From assembly GCF_007993815.1 (NCBI RefSeq), contig NZ_VJWE01000002.1, forward strand, positions 1-64,000: a DNA stretch of 64,000 bases, given 5' to 3'. Below are positions 51,391 through 59,676 of this stretch, piece by piece (the stretch's first letter is position 1; the number at the start of each line of letters is the position of its first letter). A model generated the notes under the pieces. The model was not told the DNA's origin. It made no database searches and worked only from the letters and a program-made list of their open reading frames with translations. The DNA comes from Acidovorax delafieldii. GTDB taxonomy: Bacteria; Pseudomonadota; Gammaproteobacteria; Burkholderiales; Burkholderiaceae_C. The position numbers and the translations under genes are program-made.

Positions 51391-51412
51391 ACACTGATTT
51401 TAATCACAGTGT
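51391..51412. promoter_or_regulatory. LexA-box-like palindrome (ACTG-N10-CAGT)
   Basis: ACACTG-ATTTTAATCA-CAGTGT is a perfect 6-bp inverted repeat with an AT-rich ten-base centre. It contains CTG-N10-CAG, the LexA operator pattern of gamma- and betaproteobacteria, 24 bases before the start of the nuclease gene. This places the nuclease/helicase operon under likely SOS control. Confidence 0.7.
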
Positions 51413-51479
51413 CTGGGAGGGACTGTTTTTTGGACAAGGGTAGAACAGGGTTGCAGAGGAGTTGGGGGTGTGATCGGCA

Positions 51480-51520
51480 CCTAGCGCAATATGGGTGGGT
51501 GCTGGCAGCTATTGAAATGT
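51480..51520 (+). repeat. AGCGCTAGT-type dispersed repeat, degenerate copy F
   Basis: CCTAGCGCAATATGGGTGGG followed by TGCTGGCAGCTATTGAAATG. The right half keeps GCTGGCAGCTATTGAA; the left half is diverged. Confidence 0.5.
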
Positions 51521-51767
51521 GAGCATCCCTGCGTGACATTCCGAGGGAGAAGCAATGAGTCACCAGGGGCCTGAATGAGGACGCTCCTGTCCGCCATTGG
51601 GCTAACAACCGGAAGTTGTTGTCGCGTGGCCGTCTATGCCGCAGGAAAATTGGAAGTGGTTGCGAGAGGCTGCAGCACAGGGTTTGCGGCCGGTCAGTGT
51701 TCTGACGCTGATAGCAGGCTACCGGGCAACAGCAATCCTTATCCCATACCCAGCCAACTTCCTCTGC

Positions 51768-52700
51768 TCACCGGCTCCCAACCTGCGGTCGCGCTGTCAG
51801 CAGCGCATTGGCCAGCGCGCTCACGCTGGGTAGTTCGCTGCCTGCCGGGGTCATGCAAACGAGCAGCTTTCTCCGAGACCAAGCGTCAGATAGTCCTAGG
51901 ATCTGGGTGCCTGACTTGGCAAAGCGCGCAGCCGCGCTCTCGGACATCACCGCCACTCCCACGCCTTCGGCTACCAATTGCGCGACAGCGTCAAATCCGC
52001 CCAGACGCACCCGATGGCGCGGGACCCGGCCACTGCGACTGGCCTGCGCTGCCAGAAAGCGGCTGAGTCCACTCTCCCGTGCCAAACCCACAAAGGAATG
52101 CTCTAGCAATTCGCCATACGCCACGGAACGGCGGCGGCCCAAAGACCAGCGCTTTGGCAAGAGTGCCACCAGACGGTCATCGACCCATGGCTGCACAAGC
52201 AGCCCAGAGGTGTCCACGTAATCGGCGACGATGCCCAGGTCGGCGGTGCCACGGCGCAATGCCTCTACAACCGCCTCGCTCGAAAGCTCTTGCACGTCCA
52301 CATCAAGATCAGGGGTCTTCACCAAGAATTGGCCGATCGTGCGCGGAAGGCTCTCGGACATGGCGGCTGTGTTGCACAGCAGCCGAACGGTCCCGCGCAA
52401 TCCATGACCAAAGCTCGCCATCTCTACATGCAGCGATTCGAGCTCAGCCAGCACGCGGTTGGTATGGCGCAGCAGAGCGCGTCCCGCATCGGTGGGTATT
52501 GCGCCCGACTTGGACCGCTCGAACAACCGCGAACCGGTCGCGTCTTCAAGACCCTTGAGGCGAGCGCTGGCCGCAGCCAACGACAGATTCACGGACGAAG
52601 CAGCGGCAGTGATGGTTCCATGCTCCATCACGGCGGCAAAGAGGTGCAGGTCAAACGGATCAACGCGGTAATCCGTGGTGCGGCGCTTAGGGGTACTCAT
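51768..52700 (-). CDS. LysR-type transcriptional regulator
   Basis: A 310-residue regulator. The HTH reads DPFDLHLFAAVMEHGTITAA ASSVNLSLAAASARLKGLE in two blocks, and the effector domain begins around GTVRLLCNTAAMSESLPRTI. The ATG at 52700 follows AGGA by eight bases. Codon choice is less GC-rich than in neighbouring operons. It is divergent from the TauE-like gene, which it probably controls. Confidence 0.9.
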   Translation of the reverse strand: MSTPKRRTTDYRVDPFDLHLFAAVMEHGTITAAASSVNLSLAAASARLKGLEDATGSRLFERSKSGAIPTDAGRALLRHTNRVLAELESLHVEMASFGHGLRGTVRLLCNTAAMSESLPRTIGQFLVKTPDLDVDVQELSSEAVVEALRRGTADLGIVADYVDTSGLLVQPWVDDRLVALLPKRWSLGRRRSVAYGELLEHSFVGLARESGLSRFLAAQASRSGRVPRHRVRLGGFDAVAQLVAEGVGVAVMSESAAARFAKSGTQILGLSDAWSRRKLLVCMTPAGSELPSVSALANALLTARPQVGSR

Positions 52701-52783
52701 GACCGCCATCCTACGGAATACGCGAAGGATCTGTTCACTGCTATCCGATGGACAGCACTTGGGCCATGCACACACCATGGGGC

Positions 52784-53527
52784 ATGGACATATTGCAGCT
52801 CTTGATGGTGGTCGTTGTTTTCGTTCTGGCCGGTGGTGTGAAGGGCGTCACCGGCATGGGGCTGCCTACAGTAGCCGTGAGCTTGCTCGGGCTGAGGATG
52901 CCCCCTGTGCAAGCCGCCGCACTGTTGGTCATACCCTCGCTGGCAACCAATATCGCGCAATGCCGTGGCCCTCACCTGCGCTCGCTGGTATCCCGGCTGT
53001 GGCCCGGTTGGCTGGCAATCGCGATCGTGACTGTGAGCGCGCCCGGTCTGGGGGACGCCGTTTCCGCACAAACGACCAAGGGCTGGCTGGGCGGGATTCT
53101 CATGGCCTATGGCATCTGGGGCTTGTGGCGACCTCAGCTGCCCGATCTTTCACTCACCAGCAAATGGCTGAGCCTGCCGACAGGCGCGGCCACCGGGTTC
53201 GTGACGTCACTCACGGCCGTCTTCGTATTGCCCTGGGTTCCCTACTTACAGACGCTGAGGCTGGGCAAGGACGAGATGGTGCAAGCGCTGGGCCTTTCAT
53301 TCACCGTGGCCACTCTGTCGCTCGCCGTGAAAGTGCAGATGTCCGCCCCTTTGGGGTTGATCCCGTCGTCTGTTGCTATTGCAGTCGGTGGAGCATTGAT
53401 CGGCGCATTTTGCGGGCTCAAGCTTGGTGAGCTGCTACGTAGCCGCCTTGTCGGCCCCGTCTTCCAGAAGACACTTTTTATGGTGTTCCTCGGATTGGGT
53501 GCTGCCAATCTGATCCAGGCACACTGA
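52784..53527 (+). CDS. sulfite exporter TauE/SafE family membrane protein
   Basis: A 247-residue membrane protein with about eight helices and the TauE/SafE glycine-rich motif GVKGVTGMGLPTVAVSLLGL in its first repeat and GAATGFVTSLTAVFVLPWVP in the second. The start MDILQLLMVVVVF is typical; in-frame ATGs at 52766 and 52748 would lengthen it and narrow the gap to the divergent LysR gene. The family transports sulfite, sulfoacetate or organic anions. The substrate is not evident, and the composition suggests separate acquisition from the GC-rich operons. Confidence 0.88.
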   Translation: MDILQLLMVVVVFVLAGGVKGVTGMGLPTVAVSLLGLRMPPVQAAALLVIPSLATNIAQCRGPHLRSLVSRLWPGWLAIAIVTVSAPGLGDAVSAQTTKGWLGGILMAYGIWGLWRPQLPDLSLTSKWLSLPTGAATGFVTSLTAVFVLPWVPYLQTLRLGKDEMVQALGLSFTVATLSLAVKVQMSAPLGLIPSSVAIAVGGALIGAFCGLKLGELLRSRLVGPVFQKTLFMVFLGLGAANLIQAH

Positions 53528-53533
53528 CACAGT

Positions 53534-53725
53534 ATGAGCGGACAAAAGGAGTTGCTTGAGGCTGCAGCCTTGTTAGAGCGGGCTTACCGGCTGGCACACG
53601 TGTTGCAAGGCGAAGGTTTGCTTGAAATCGGAAGCAGACAGTTTGTTGCAGACGAGCTTGTCGAGGTGCTTGATGAAGCTCGTGTGGCGCTTTTTGCAGC
53701 CTGTGATTTGCCCAAACCGCTCTGA
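53534..53725 (+). CDS. short hypothetical ORF
   Basis: A 63-codon frame beginning seven bases after the TauE stop (MSGQKELLEAAALLERAYRL...). It would be a helical, acidic protein without membrane segments. No family is recognised and codon use is not biased as in strong genes of this genome. It may be real or chance. Confidence 0.35.
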   Translation: MSGQKELLEAAALLERAYRLAHVLQGEGLLEIGSRQFVADELVEVLDEARVALFAACDLPKPL

Positions 53726-53933
53726 CTTTCTCTGAGCTGACAGAGTCATCCCCGTACCAGCAAGCGTTCGAAAGATGAAACTGGGCGACTGCTCCTAGCC
53801 TATTGATCTGGCGCAATCCATTCATGAGCCCCGTTCGAGCCGAGGCTGCCGAAGCCCTGGGCAAGCTGAGGTACAGCGCCATCGATACTCTGGAGTAAAC
53901 CGCGCCGCATCAATAACAAGGCGCCCAACCACC
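53726..53933. other. intergenic region before dgoD
   Basis: About 210 bases between the short ORF and the end of dgoD. I see nothing recognisable in it. A longer antisense frame across 53478-53882 has no family character. Confidence 0.5.
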
Positions 53934-55082
53934 TCACCACTCCGCAAAGCTCCCATCCCGGTGCCGCCACACCGGGTTCCTCCACCGGTGCCCCAGCTGC
54001 GCCCGCTCGCGCACGTAGTCTTCGTTCACCTCAATCCCTAGCCCCGGCCCCGTGGGGATGGCGACCATGCCGTCCTGGTACGCAAACACCCCGGGGTTAG
54101 ACACATAGTCCATCAGGTCGTTGGCCTGGTTGTAGTGGATGCCCAGGCTCTGCTCCTGGATGAAGGCGTTGTAGCAAACCGCATCCAGCTGCAGGTTGGC
54201 CGCCAGTGCAATCGGGCCCAGCGGGCAGTGCAGGGCCAGGGCTACGTCGTAGGCCTCGGCCATGCTGGCGATCTTGCGGGTTTCGGTGATGCCGCCTGCG
54301 TGCGACGGGTCGGGCTGGATGATGTCGGCATAGCCGCCTTGCAGCACGCGCTTGAAGTCCCAGCGCGAGTACAGGCGCTCGCCCAGGGCGATGGGGGTGG
54401 ACGAGATGCGGGCGATCTCCTTCAGCGCCTCGTCGTGTTCGCTCAGTACCGGCTCTTCGATGAACATGAGCTTGTAGGGCTCCAGCTCCTTGACCAGCAC
54501 CTTGGCCATGGGCCGGTGCACACGGCCGTGGAAGTCCACGCCAATCCCCACATTCGGCCCCACGGCCTCGCGCACGGCGGCCACGTTCTGCAGGCAGCGC
54601 TCCACCTTGTCGTAGCTGTCCACGTACTGCACCTCTTCAGTGCCGTTCATCTTGACGGCCGTGAAGCCGCGCGCCACGGCGGCCTGGGCAGCGGCGGCGG
54701 TCTCGCTGGGGCGGTCTCCGCCAATCCAGCTGTAAACCTTGATGTGGCTGCGCACATTGCCACCCAGCAGTTCGGACACGGGCACGCCCAGCGCCTTGCC
54801 CTTGATGTCCCACAGCGCCTGGTCGATGCCGGCCAGCGCGCTCATGTGCACGCCGCCGCCCCGGTAAAAGCCGCCCCGGTACAGCACGGTCCAATGGTCT
54901 TCGATGTGGCGCGGGTCCTTGCCGACGAGGTAGTCTGCCAGCTCATCGACCGCAGCGGCCACGGTGTGCGCGCGGCCTTCCAGCACGGGTTCGCCCCAGC
55001 CGGTGATGCCTTCGTCGGTTTCGATTTTGAGGAAGCACCAGCGCGGCGGGACGATGAACGTGGTGAGTCGGGTGATCTTCAT
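53934..55082 (-). CDS. dgoD: D-galactonate dehydratase DgoD
   Basis: A 382-residue enolase-superfamily dehydratase converting D-galactonate to 2-keto-3-deoxygalactonate. Typical are the start [31 protein letters not shown] with the catalytic histidine, metal ligands in [14 protein letters not shown] and [10 protein letters not shown], and [18 protein letters not shown] with the second histidine. Last gene of the sugar-acid operon. Together with DgoA and DgoK it gives the DeLey-Doudoroff route for galactonate. Confidence 0.95.
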   Translation of the reverse strand: MKITRLTTFIVPPRWCFLKIETDEGITGWGEPVLEGRAHTVAAAVDELADYLVGKDPRHIEDHWTVLYRGGFYRGGGVHMSALAGIDQALWDIKGKALGVPVSELLGGNVRSHIKVYSWIGGDRPSETAAAAQAAVARGFTAVKMNGTEEVQYVDSYDKVERCLQNVAAVREAVGPNVGIGVDFHGRVHRPMAKVLVKELEPYKLMFIEEPVLSEHDEALKEIARISSTPIALGERLYSRWDFKRVLQGGYADIIQPDPSHAGGITETRKIASMAEAYDVALALHCPLGPIALAANLQLDAVCYNAFIQEQSLGIHYNQANDLMDYVSNPGVFAYQDGMVAIPTGPGLGIEVNEDYVRERAQLGHRWRNPVWRHRDGSFAEW

Positions 55083-55139
55083 GGGGGAAGGGCAGTCGGT
55101 TCAGAAGTGCTGGGTTGTCTGGAACGAGTAGGGGGCGGT

Positions 55140-55799
55140 TCAGGCCGTGGCGGGCGCGGTGCCAAAGGACGCCTGCCACGCCCGCGCAAACGCTGCGGCT
55201 TTGTGCGCGACTTCGGGGGCCTGGTCGCCGGGCCGGTACAGGGCCGAGCCCAGGCCAAAGCCGCTGGCGCCTGCTGCCGCATAGGGGGCAATGCTCTCGG
55301 GCACGATGCCGCCCACGGGCACCAGCGCCATGGGCGGCGTGATGACGGCGCGCCAGGCCTTGAGCACATGGGGCGGCAGCGCCTCGGCCGGGAAGAGCTT
55401 GAGCATGTTGGCGCCCGCTGCCAGCGCGGCGTAGGCCTCGGTCAGCGTGGCCACGCCGGGCGCGCAGGCCATGCCGGCAGCGCGGGCGGCCCGGATCACA
55501 TCGGGGTCGCTGTGGGGCATGACGATGATCTGCCCGCCAGCTGCGGCCACATCGGCCACGGCATCGATGGAGAGCACGGTGCCTGCGCCCACCAGGCAGT
55601 CGGCTGGCAGTGCATCGCGCAGTGCGCGGATGCTGGCCAGCGGCTCGGGCGAGTTGAGCGGCACTTCGATGATGCGAAACCCCGCGTCGTACAGCGCGTG
55701 GCCGATGGCCACCACCTCGTGCGGCTGCACGCCGCGCAGGATGGCGATGAGCCCGCAGCGCTGCAGGATGTGGAACAGGGCTTTGTCGATGGGGTTCAT
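55140..55799 (-). CDS. dgoA: 2-dehydro-3-deoxy-6-phosphogalactonate aldolase DgoA
   Basis: A 219-residue KDPG/KDPGal aldolase. The Glu in IIEVPLNSPEPLASI and the Schiff-base Lys in MLKLFPAEALPPHVLKAW are in the expected places, with GAGTVLSIDAVADVAAAGG and PVGGIVPESIAPYAAAGASG binding phosphate. It cleaves KDPGal to pyruvate and glyceraldehyde-3-phosphate. Its start overlaps the dgoK stop in ATGA. Homology to dgoA of E. coli, where it is fused to other dgo genes, is strong. Confidence 0.95.
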   Translation of the reverse strand: MNPIDKALFHILQRCGLIAILRGVQPHEVVAIGHALYDAGFRIIEVPLNSPEPLASIRALRDALPADCLVGAGTVLSIDAVADVAAAGGQIIVMPHSDPDVIRAARAAGMACAPGVATLTEAYAALAAGANMLKLFPAEALPPHVLKAWRAVITPPMALVPVGGIVPESIAPYAAAGASGFGLGSALYRPGDQAPEVAHKAAAFARAWQASFGTAPATA

Positions 55800-56845
55800 G
55801 CAGCCAGACTCCCGGCGGTGAAGGGGTGTGAGGGGGAGGGCGCTGGCGCAACGACCAGCCCTGCCGCCAGCGCGATCTGCCACAGCCCGGTGGCCGTGGC
55901 TTGCGTGGCGATGTTGGGGGCGGCAAAGCCGTAGGTCTGCAGCGCGACGGCGTAGCGGCGGCACAGGTCGGGCTCGCCGCAGAGCACCAGCGTTTGCGGG
56001 TTTGCCTCGGTTTGATCCTGTGCGCGTGCCAGGCTGGCCACCTCGTGCCCGATCAGCAGGCCCGAGAGGTAGTCCGCTTGCGCGGTAGGCGCCAGCGCGC
56101 CGGTCAGCCCCAGCGTGCGGGTGCTGAAGATGTGCGAGAGCAGCCCCAACGCGGCGTCGCCGCCCCGCGCCACCTCCAGGCCGCGCGCAAAGGCGGCGTC
56201 GTCGGGCGCGGCTGCGGCCTGCATGGTCTTGCCCAGAATGGTGTGGCCGCGCAACGCGGCAAACACATCGCCGGTCATGAAGGTGTGGAACTGCTCGATG
56301 CGCCCCCGGCGTGCCAGCACCCATTTGCTGTGGGTGCCGGGCAGGCCGATGAGCACGGGCGCATCCGCAGGCAGCGCAAGGCCCGCCAGTACGCCCAGCA
56401 CCTGGGTCTCTTCGCCACGCATCACGTTGGGCAGTGCGCCCTGCTGCAACAGGCCCGGCACGATGTGCAGCGGCGGGCCGTCGCGCCGCTCCACCAGCGT
56501 CAGGCCCCGCGCCAGTGCATCGAGCGAGGTGGGCGTCGGCAGGTACTTGGCCTCGCGCCAGCCCTGGGCGCTGCCCACCATGCCGCAGGCCAGCAGGGGC
56601 AGGCCGGGTGTGGCGGCCAGCCAGTCGCCGCAAGTGTCTTGCAGTGCGCGTTCAAACGCGGCACCGAGCCCGCCGTCTGCCACGCTCGCGGTGGCGAGGG
56701 GCAGGTTCATGATGCCCCAGGGGCGGTGCCGCGTCTCCAGCATCTCGCCATGCGCGCCCATGCGGAAGGCCCGCAATGCGCTGGTGCCCCAGTCCAGGGC
56801 AATCAGGCCCGCCTCGGCGGGCACCAGAAAACGTGCAGGCACCAT
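55796..56845 (-). CDS. dgoK: 2-dehydro-3-deoxygalactonokinase DgoK
   Basis: A 349-residue sugar-acid kinase of the ASKHA-like DgoK family. The nucleotide strand IALDWGTSALRAFRMG is near the N terminus, LIGLPGTHSKWVLARRGRIE forms the central block, and the late ALQTYGFAAPN segment is typical. It phosphorylates 2-keto-3-deoxygalactonate at C6 for the downstream aldolase. It overlaps dgoA in ATGA and follows the DapA-family gene by 11 bases. Confidence 0.93.
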   Translation of the reverse strand: MVPARFLVPAEAGLIALDWGTSALRAFRMGAHGEMLETRHRPWGIMNLPLATASVADGGLGAAFERALQDTCGDWLAATPGLPLLACGMVGSAQGWREAKYLPTPTSLDALARGLTLVERRDGPPLHIVPGLLQQGALPNVMRGEETQVLGVLAGLALPADAPVLIGLPGTHSKWVLARRGRIEQFHTFMTGDVFAALRGHTILGKTMQAAAAPDDAAFARGLEVARGGDAALGLLSHIFSTRTLGLTGALAPTAQADYLSGLLIGHEVASLARAQDQTEANPQTLVLCGEPDLCRRYAVALQTYGFAAPNIATQATATGLWQIALAAGLVVAPAPSPSHPFTAGSLAA

Positions 56846-56856
56846 GTGAGTCCTGC

Positions 56857-57795
56857 TTAACGTGCCCAGCGCAGCACCAGCGGGTCCAGCCGCCGTGCGA
56901 TGCCGATCAGGCCGCGTCGCACCTCAGGGTGCATGGTCGGGAAGGGGTGGCGGCCCGCCTCGCAGGCGATCACGCCGCCTTCCTTCATCAACGCCTTGGC
57001 CGTGAGGATGCCGCCCTGGCGGTTTTCGTGGTTGATGAGGGGCAACCAGCGCTGGTAGAGCGCAAAGGCCTGGTCCATGTCGCCCTGGCGGTGCGCCTCA
57101 ATGATTGGGCGGATGCCGTCGGGGAAGGCGCCGCCCGTCATTGCGCCCGTGGCGCCCGCATCCAGGTCGGCCAGCAGGGTGATGGCCTCTTCGCCGTCCC
57201 ACGGGCCTTCAATCGCATCGCCGCCCAGGCGGATCAGCTCGCGCAGCTTGCTGGCGGCGCCGGGCACTTCGATCTTGAAGTAGGCCAGGTTCTCGATCTC
57301 TTGCGCCATGCGGGCCAGGAAGGGGGCCGACAGCACGGTGCCGCTGGCGGGTGCGTCCTGCACCATGATCGGGATGCGGATCGCATCCGACACACGGGCA
57401 TAGAACTCGTAGATCTGCGCCTCGGGCACGCGGAAGGTGGCACCGTGGTAGGGCGGCATGACCATCACCATGGCCGCGCCCATGTCCTGCGCGGCGCGGC
57501 TGCGCTCGGCGCACACGCGGGTGCCGTAGTGGGTGGTGGTGACGATGACCGGCACGCGGCCCGCCACGTGCTCCAGCGATGTGCGGGTGAGGACTTCGCG
57601 CTCGGCATCGGACAGCGAGAACTGCTCGGAGAAGTTGGCCAGGATGCAGACGCCATCCACACCGGCGTCGATCATGAAGTCGAGGCAGCGCTTCTGGCTG
57701 TCGAGGTCGAGGCTGCCGTCATCGTGGAAGGTGGTGGGGACGACGGGGAAGATGCCGCGGTAGCGAGGGTTCTGGAGGGAATGGGTGGCTGGCAT
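56857..57795 (-). CDS. DapA/DHDPS family aldolase-dehydratase, probable 2-keto-3-deoxy-L-arabonate dehydratase
   Basis: A 312-residue class I aldolase-family enzyme. The Schiff-base Lys is in NLAYFKIEVPGA and the catalytic Tyr in MPPYHGATFRVPE. The start (LQNPRYRGIFPVVPTTFHDDGSLD) matches L-2-keto-3-deoxyarabonate dehydratases, which make 2-oxoglutarate semialdehyde. The upstream IlvD/Edd-type dehydratase would make that substrate from L-arabonate, supporting this role. A different keto-deoxy acid is possible, because the operon also carries galactonate genes. Confidence 0.85.
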   Translation of the reverse strand: MPATHSLQNPRYRGIFPVVPTTFHDDGSLDLDSQKRCLDFMIDAGVDGVCILANFSEQFSLSDAEREVLTRTSLEHVAGRVPVIVTTTHYGTRVCAERSRAAQDMGAAMVMVMPPYHGATFRVPEAQIYEFYARVSDAIRIPIMVQDAPASGTVLSAPFLARMAQEIENLAYFKIEVPGAASKLRELIRLGGDAIEGPWDGEEAITLLADLDAGATGAMTGGAFPDGIRPIIEAHRQGDMDQAFALYQRWLPLINHENRQGGILTAKALMKEGGVIACEAGRHPFPTMHPEVRRGLIGIARRLDPLVLRWAR

Positions 57796-57831
57796 GGCGG
57801 GTGCGGGTAAGAATTTGAGTGAAATATGCCT

Positions 57832-57880
57832 CTAGCGCTAGTTGAACAAGCGCTGGTAGCTATTGAATCTGTAGCAATTG
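57832..57880 (+). repeat. AGCGCTAGT-type dispersed repeat, copy E
   Basis: CTAGCGCTAGTTGAACAAGC followed by GCTGGTAGCTATTGAATCTG. Well preserved copy in the 113-base gap between the DapA-family gene and the dehydratase gene. Confidence 0.75.
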
Positions 57881-57908
57881 ACTGCGACGAGCGCCTCAGT
57901 GGGGCACA

Positions 57909-59642
57909 TCAATGCGAGTGGCGGGGCACAGCAGCCCCCCGGCAGCCGACCAAGAAGTCAAAGTCGCAACCATCGTCCGCCTGCAGTACGTGGTCCACAT
58001 ACAGCCGCTGGTAGCCGCCGCGTCCCCCGTTGTCCGTGCCAGCCAATGCGGCCAGGCGTGCTGCCAGTTCCTCGTCGCTGATGTCCAGGTGCAGGCGGCC
58101 GTTCTCGCAGTCCAGCTCAATGAAGTCGCCATCGCGCACGGCAGCCAGGGGGCCACCGGCTGCCGCCTCGGGCGCCACGTGCAGCACCACGGTGCCGTAG
58201 GCGGTGCCGCTCATGCGCGCGTCGGAGATGCGCACCATGTCCTTCACGCCCTGGCGCAGCAGCTTGGGAGGCAGACCCATATTGCCCACCTCGGCCATGC
58301 CGGGGTAGCCCTTGGGGCCGCAGTTCTTGAGCACCATCACGCAGCTGGCGTCGATGTCCAGGTTTTCATCGACGATGCGCTCCTTGTAGTGCTCCAGGTT
58401 CTCGAACACCACGGCGCGGCCCCGGTGCTTGAGCAGTTCGGGCGATGCGGCCGAGGGCTTGAGCACCGCACCACGCGGCGCCAGGTTGCCGCGCAGGATG
58501 CAGATGCCGCCGTCGGCAATCAGCGGGTTGCTGATCGGGCGGATCACCTCGTCGTTGTATTGGGGCGCTTCGCGCACGTTGTCCCACAGGCTCCTGCCGT
58601 TGACGGTGAGGGCGTTGGGGTGGGGCAGCAGGCCGCTCTCGCCCAGGCGGCGCAGCACGGCGGGCAGGCCGCCCGCGTAGTAGAACTCTTCCATCAGGAA
58701 GCGGCCCGAGGGCTGCAGGTCTACCAGCGTGGGCGTGCCACGGCCAATGCGCGTCCAGTCTTCCAGATCCAACTGCACGCCGATGCGGCCTGCGATGGCC
58801 TTGAGGTGGATGACCGCGTTGGTGGAGCCGCCGATGGCGGCGTTGGTGCGGATGGCGTTCTCGAAGGCTTCGCGCGTGAGAATTTTGGAGAGCGTGAGCC
58901 CTTCGTGCGCCATTTCAACGATCCGTTTGCCCGACATGTGGGCCAGCACATACCGGCGCGAGTCAACCGCCGGTATGGCTGCGTTGTGCGGCAGCGATGT
59001 GCCCAGCGACTCGGCCATGCAGGCCATGGTGCTGGCCGTGCCCATGGTGTTGCAGGTGCCGGCAGAGCGGGACATGCCGGCCTCGGCCGCGAAGAACTGG
59101 TGCTCGTTGATCTCGCCGGCTTTCAGCGACTCGTGCAGGCGCCACACGGCCGTGCCCGAGCCGATGTCCTTGCCGTCGAGCTTGCCGTTGAGCATGGGCC
59201 CGCCCGTGACCACGATGGCGGGTAAATCACAGCTGGCCGCGCCCATCAGCAGGGCAGGCGTGGTTTTGTCGCAGCCCACCAGCAGCACTACCGCGTCGAT
59301 GGGGTTGCCGCGAATGGCCTCTTCCACATCCATGCTGGCCAGGTTGCGCGTGAGCATGGCCGTGGGCCGCAGGTTGGATTCGCCGTTGGAGAACACCGGG
59401 AACTCGACGGGGAAGCCACCCGCCTCGTAGATGCCGCGCTTCACATGCTCGGCGATCTTGCGAAAGTGGGCGTTGCACGGGGTCAGCTCGGACCAGGTGT
59501 TGCAGATGCCGATCACGGGGCGGCCGTCGAACGCGTGGTCGGGGATGCCCTGGTTCTTCATCCAGCTGCGGTACATGAAGCCGTTTTTGTCGGCCGTGCC
59601 GAACCATTCGGCGGAGCGGAGTTTGCGCTTTGGGGTGGTCAT
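57909..59642 (-). CDS. IlvD/Edd family sugar-acid dehydratase, probable L-arabonate dehydratase
   Basis: A 577-residue iron-sulfur dehydratase of the IlvD/Edd superfamily. The cluster cysteines lie in ICNTWSELTPCN, VGCDKTTPALLMGAAS and AGTCNTMGTASTMACMAE. The start MTTPKRKLRSAEWFGTADKN and the length match L-arabonate or related aldonate dehydratases. It would make the 2-keto-3-deoxy acid used by the downstream DapA-family enzyme or by DgoK/DgoA. The chosen ATG begins family similarity; the frame extends upstream without it. Confidence 0.9.
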   Translation of the reverse strand: MTTPKRKLRSAEWFGTADKNGFMYRSWMKNQGIPDHAFDGRPVIGICNTWSELTPCNAHFRKIAEHVKRGIYEAGGFPVEFPVFSNGESNLRPTAMLTRNLASMDVEEAIRGNPIDAVVLLVGCDKTTPALLMGAASCDLPAIVVTGGPMLNGKLDGKDIGSGTAVWRLHESLKAGEINEHQFFAAEAGMSRSAGTCNTMGTASTMACMAESLGTSLPHNAAIPAVDSRRYVLAHMSGKRIVEMAHEGLTLSKILTREAFENAIRTNAAIGGSTNAVIHLKAIAGRIGVQLDLEDWTRIGRGTPTLVDLQPSGRFLMEEFYYAGGLPAVLRRLGESGLLPHPNALTVNGRSLWDNVREAPQYNDEVIRPISNPLIADGGICILRGNLAPRGAVLKPSAASPELLKHRGRAVVFENLEHYKERIVDENLDIDASCVMVLKNCGPKGYPGMAEVGNMGLPPKLLRQGVKDMVRISDARMSGTAYGTVVLHVAPEAAAGGPLAAVRDGDFIELDCENGRLHLDISDEELAARLAALAGTDNGGRGGYQRLYVDHVLQADDGCDFDFLVGCRGAAVPRHSH

Positions 59643-59676
59643 GGTGGGGTGCGAGAGAAAGAGAAGAAATGAAGAG

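Larger units (their letters stand above)
51368..51767. other. intergenic region with LexA-like site and repeat copy
   Basis: About 400 bases between the nuclease/helicase operon and the LysR gene. No coding sequence is convincing; a frame on the plus strand is only antisense to the LysR gene. It contains the LexA-box-like palindrome at 51391-51412 and a degenerate AGCGCTAGT-type repeat at 51480-51520. Confidence 0.55.

Noticed and set aside
54135-55934. 599-codon plus-strand frame opposite dgoD and dgoA
   Set aside because: Antisense shadow of two strongly supported enzymes; no motif and no ribosome site.
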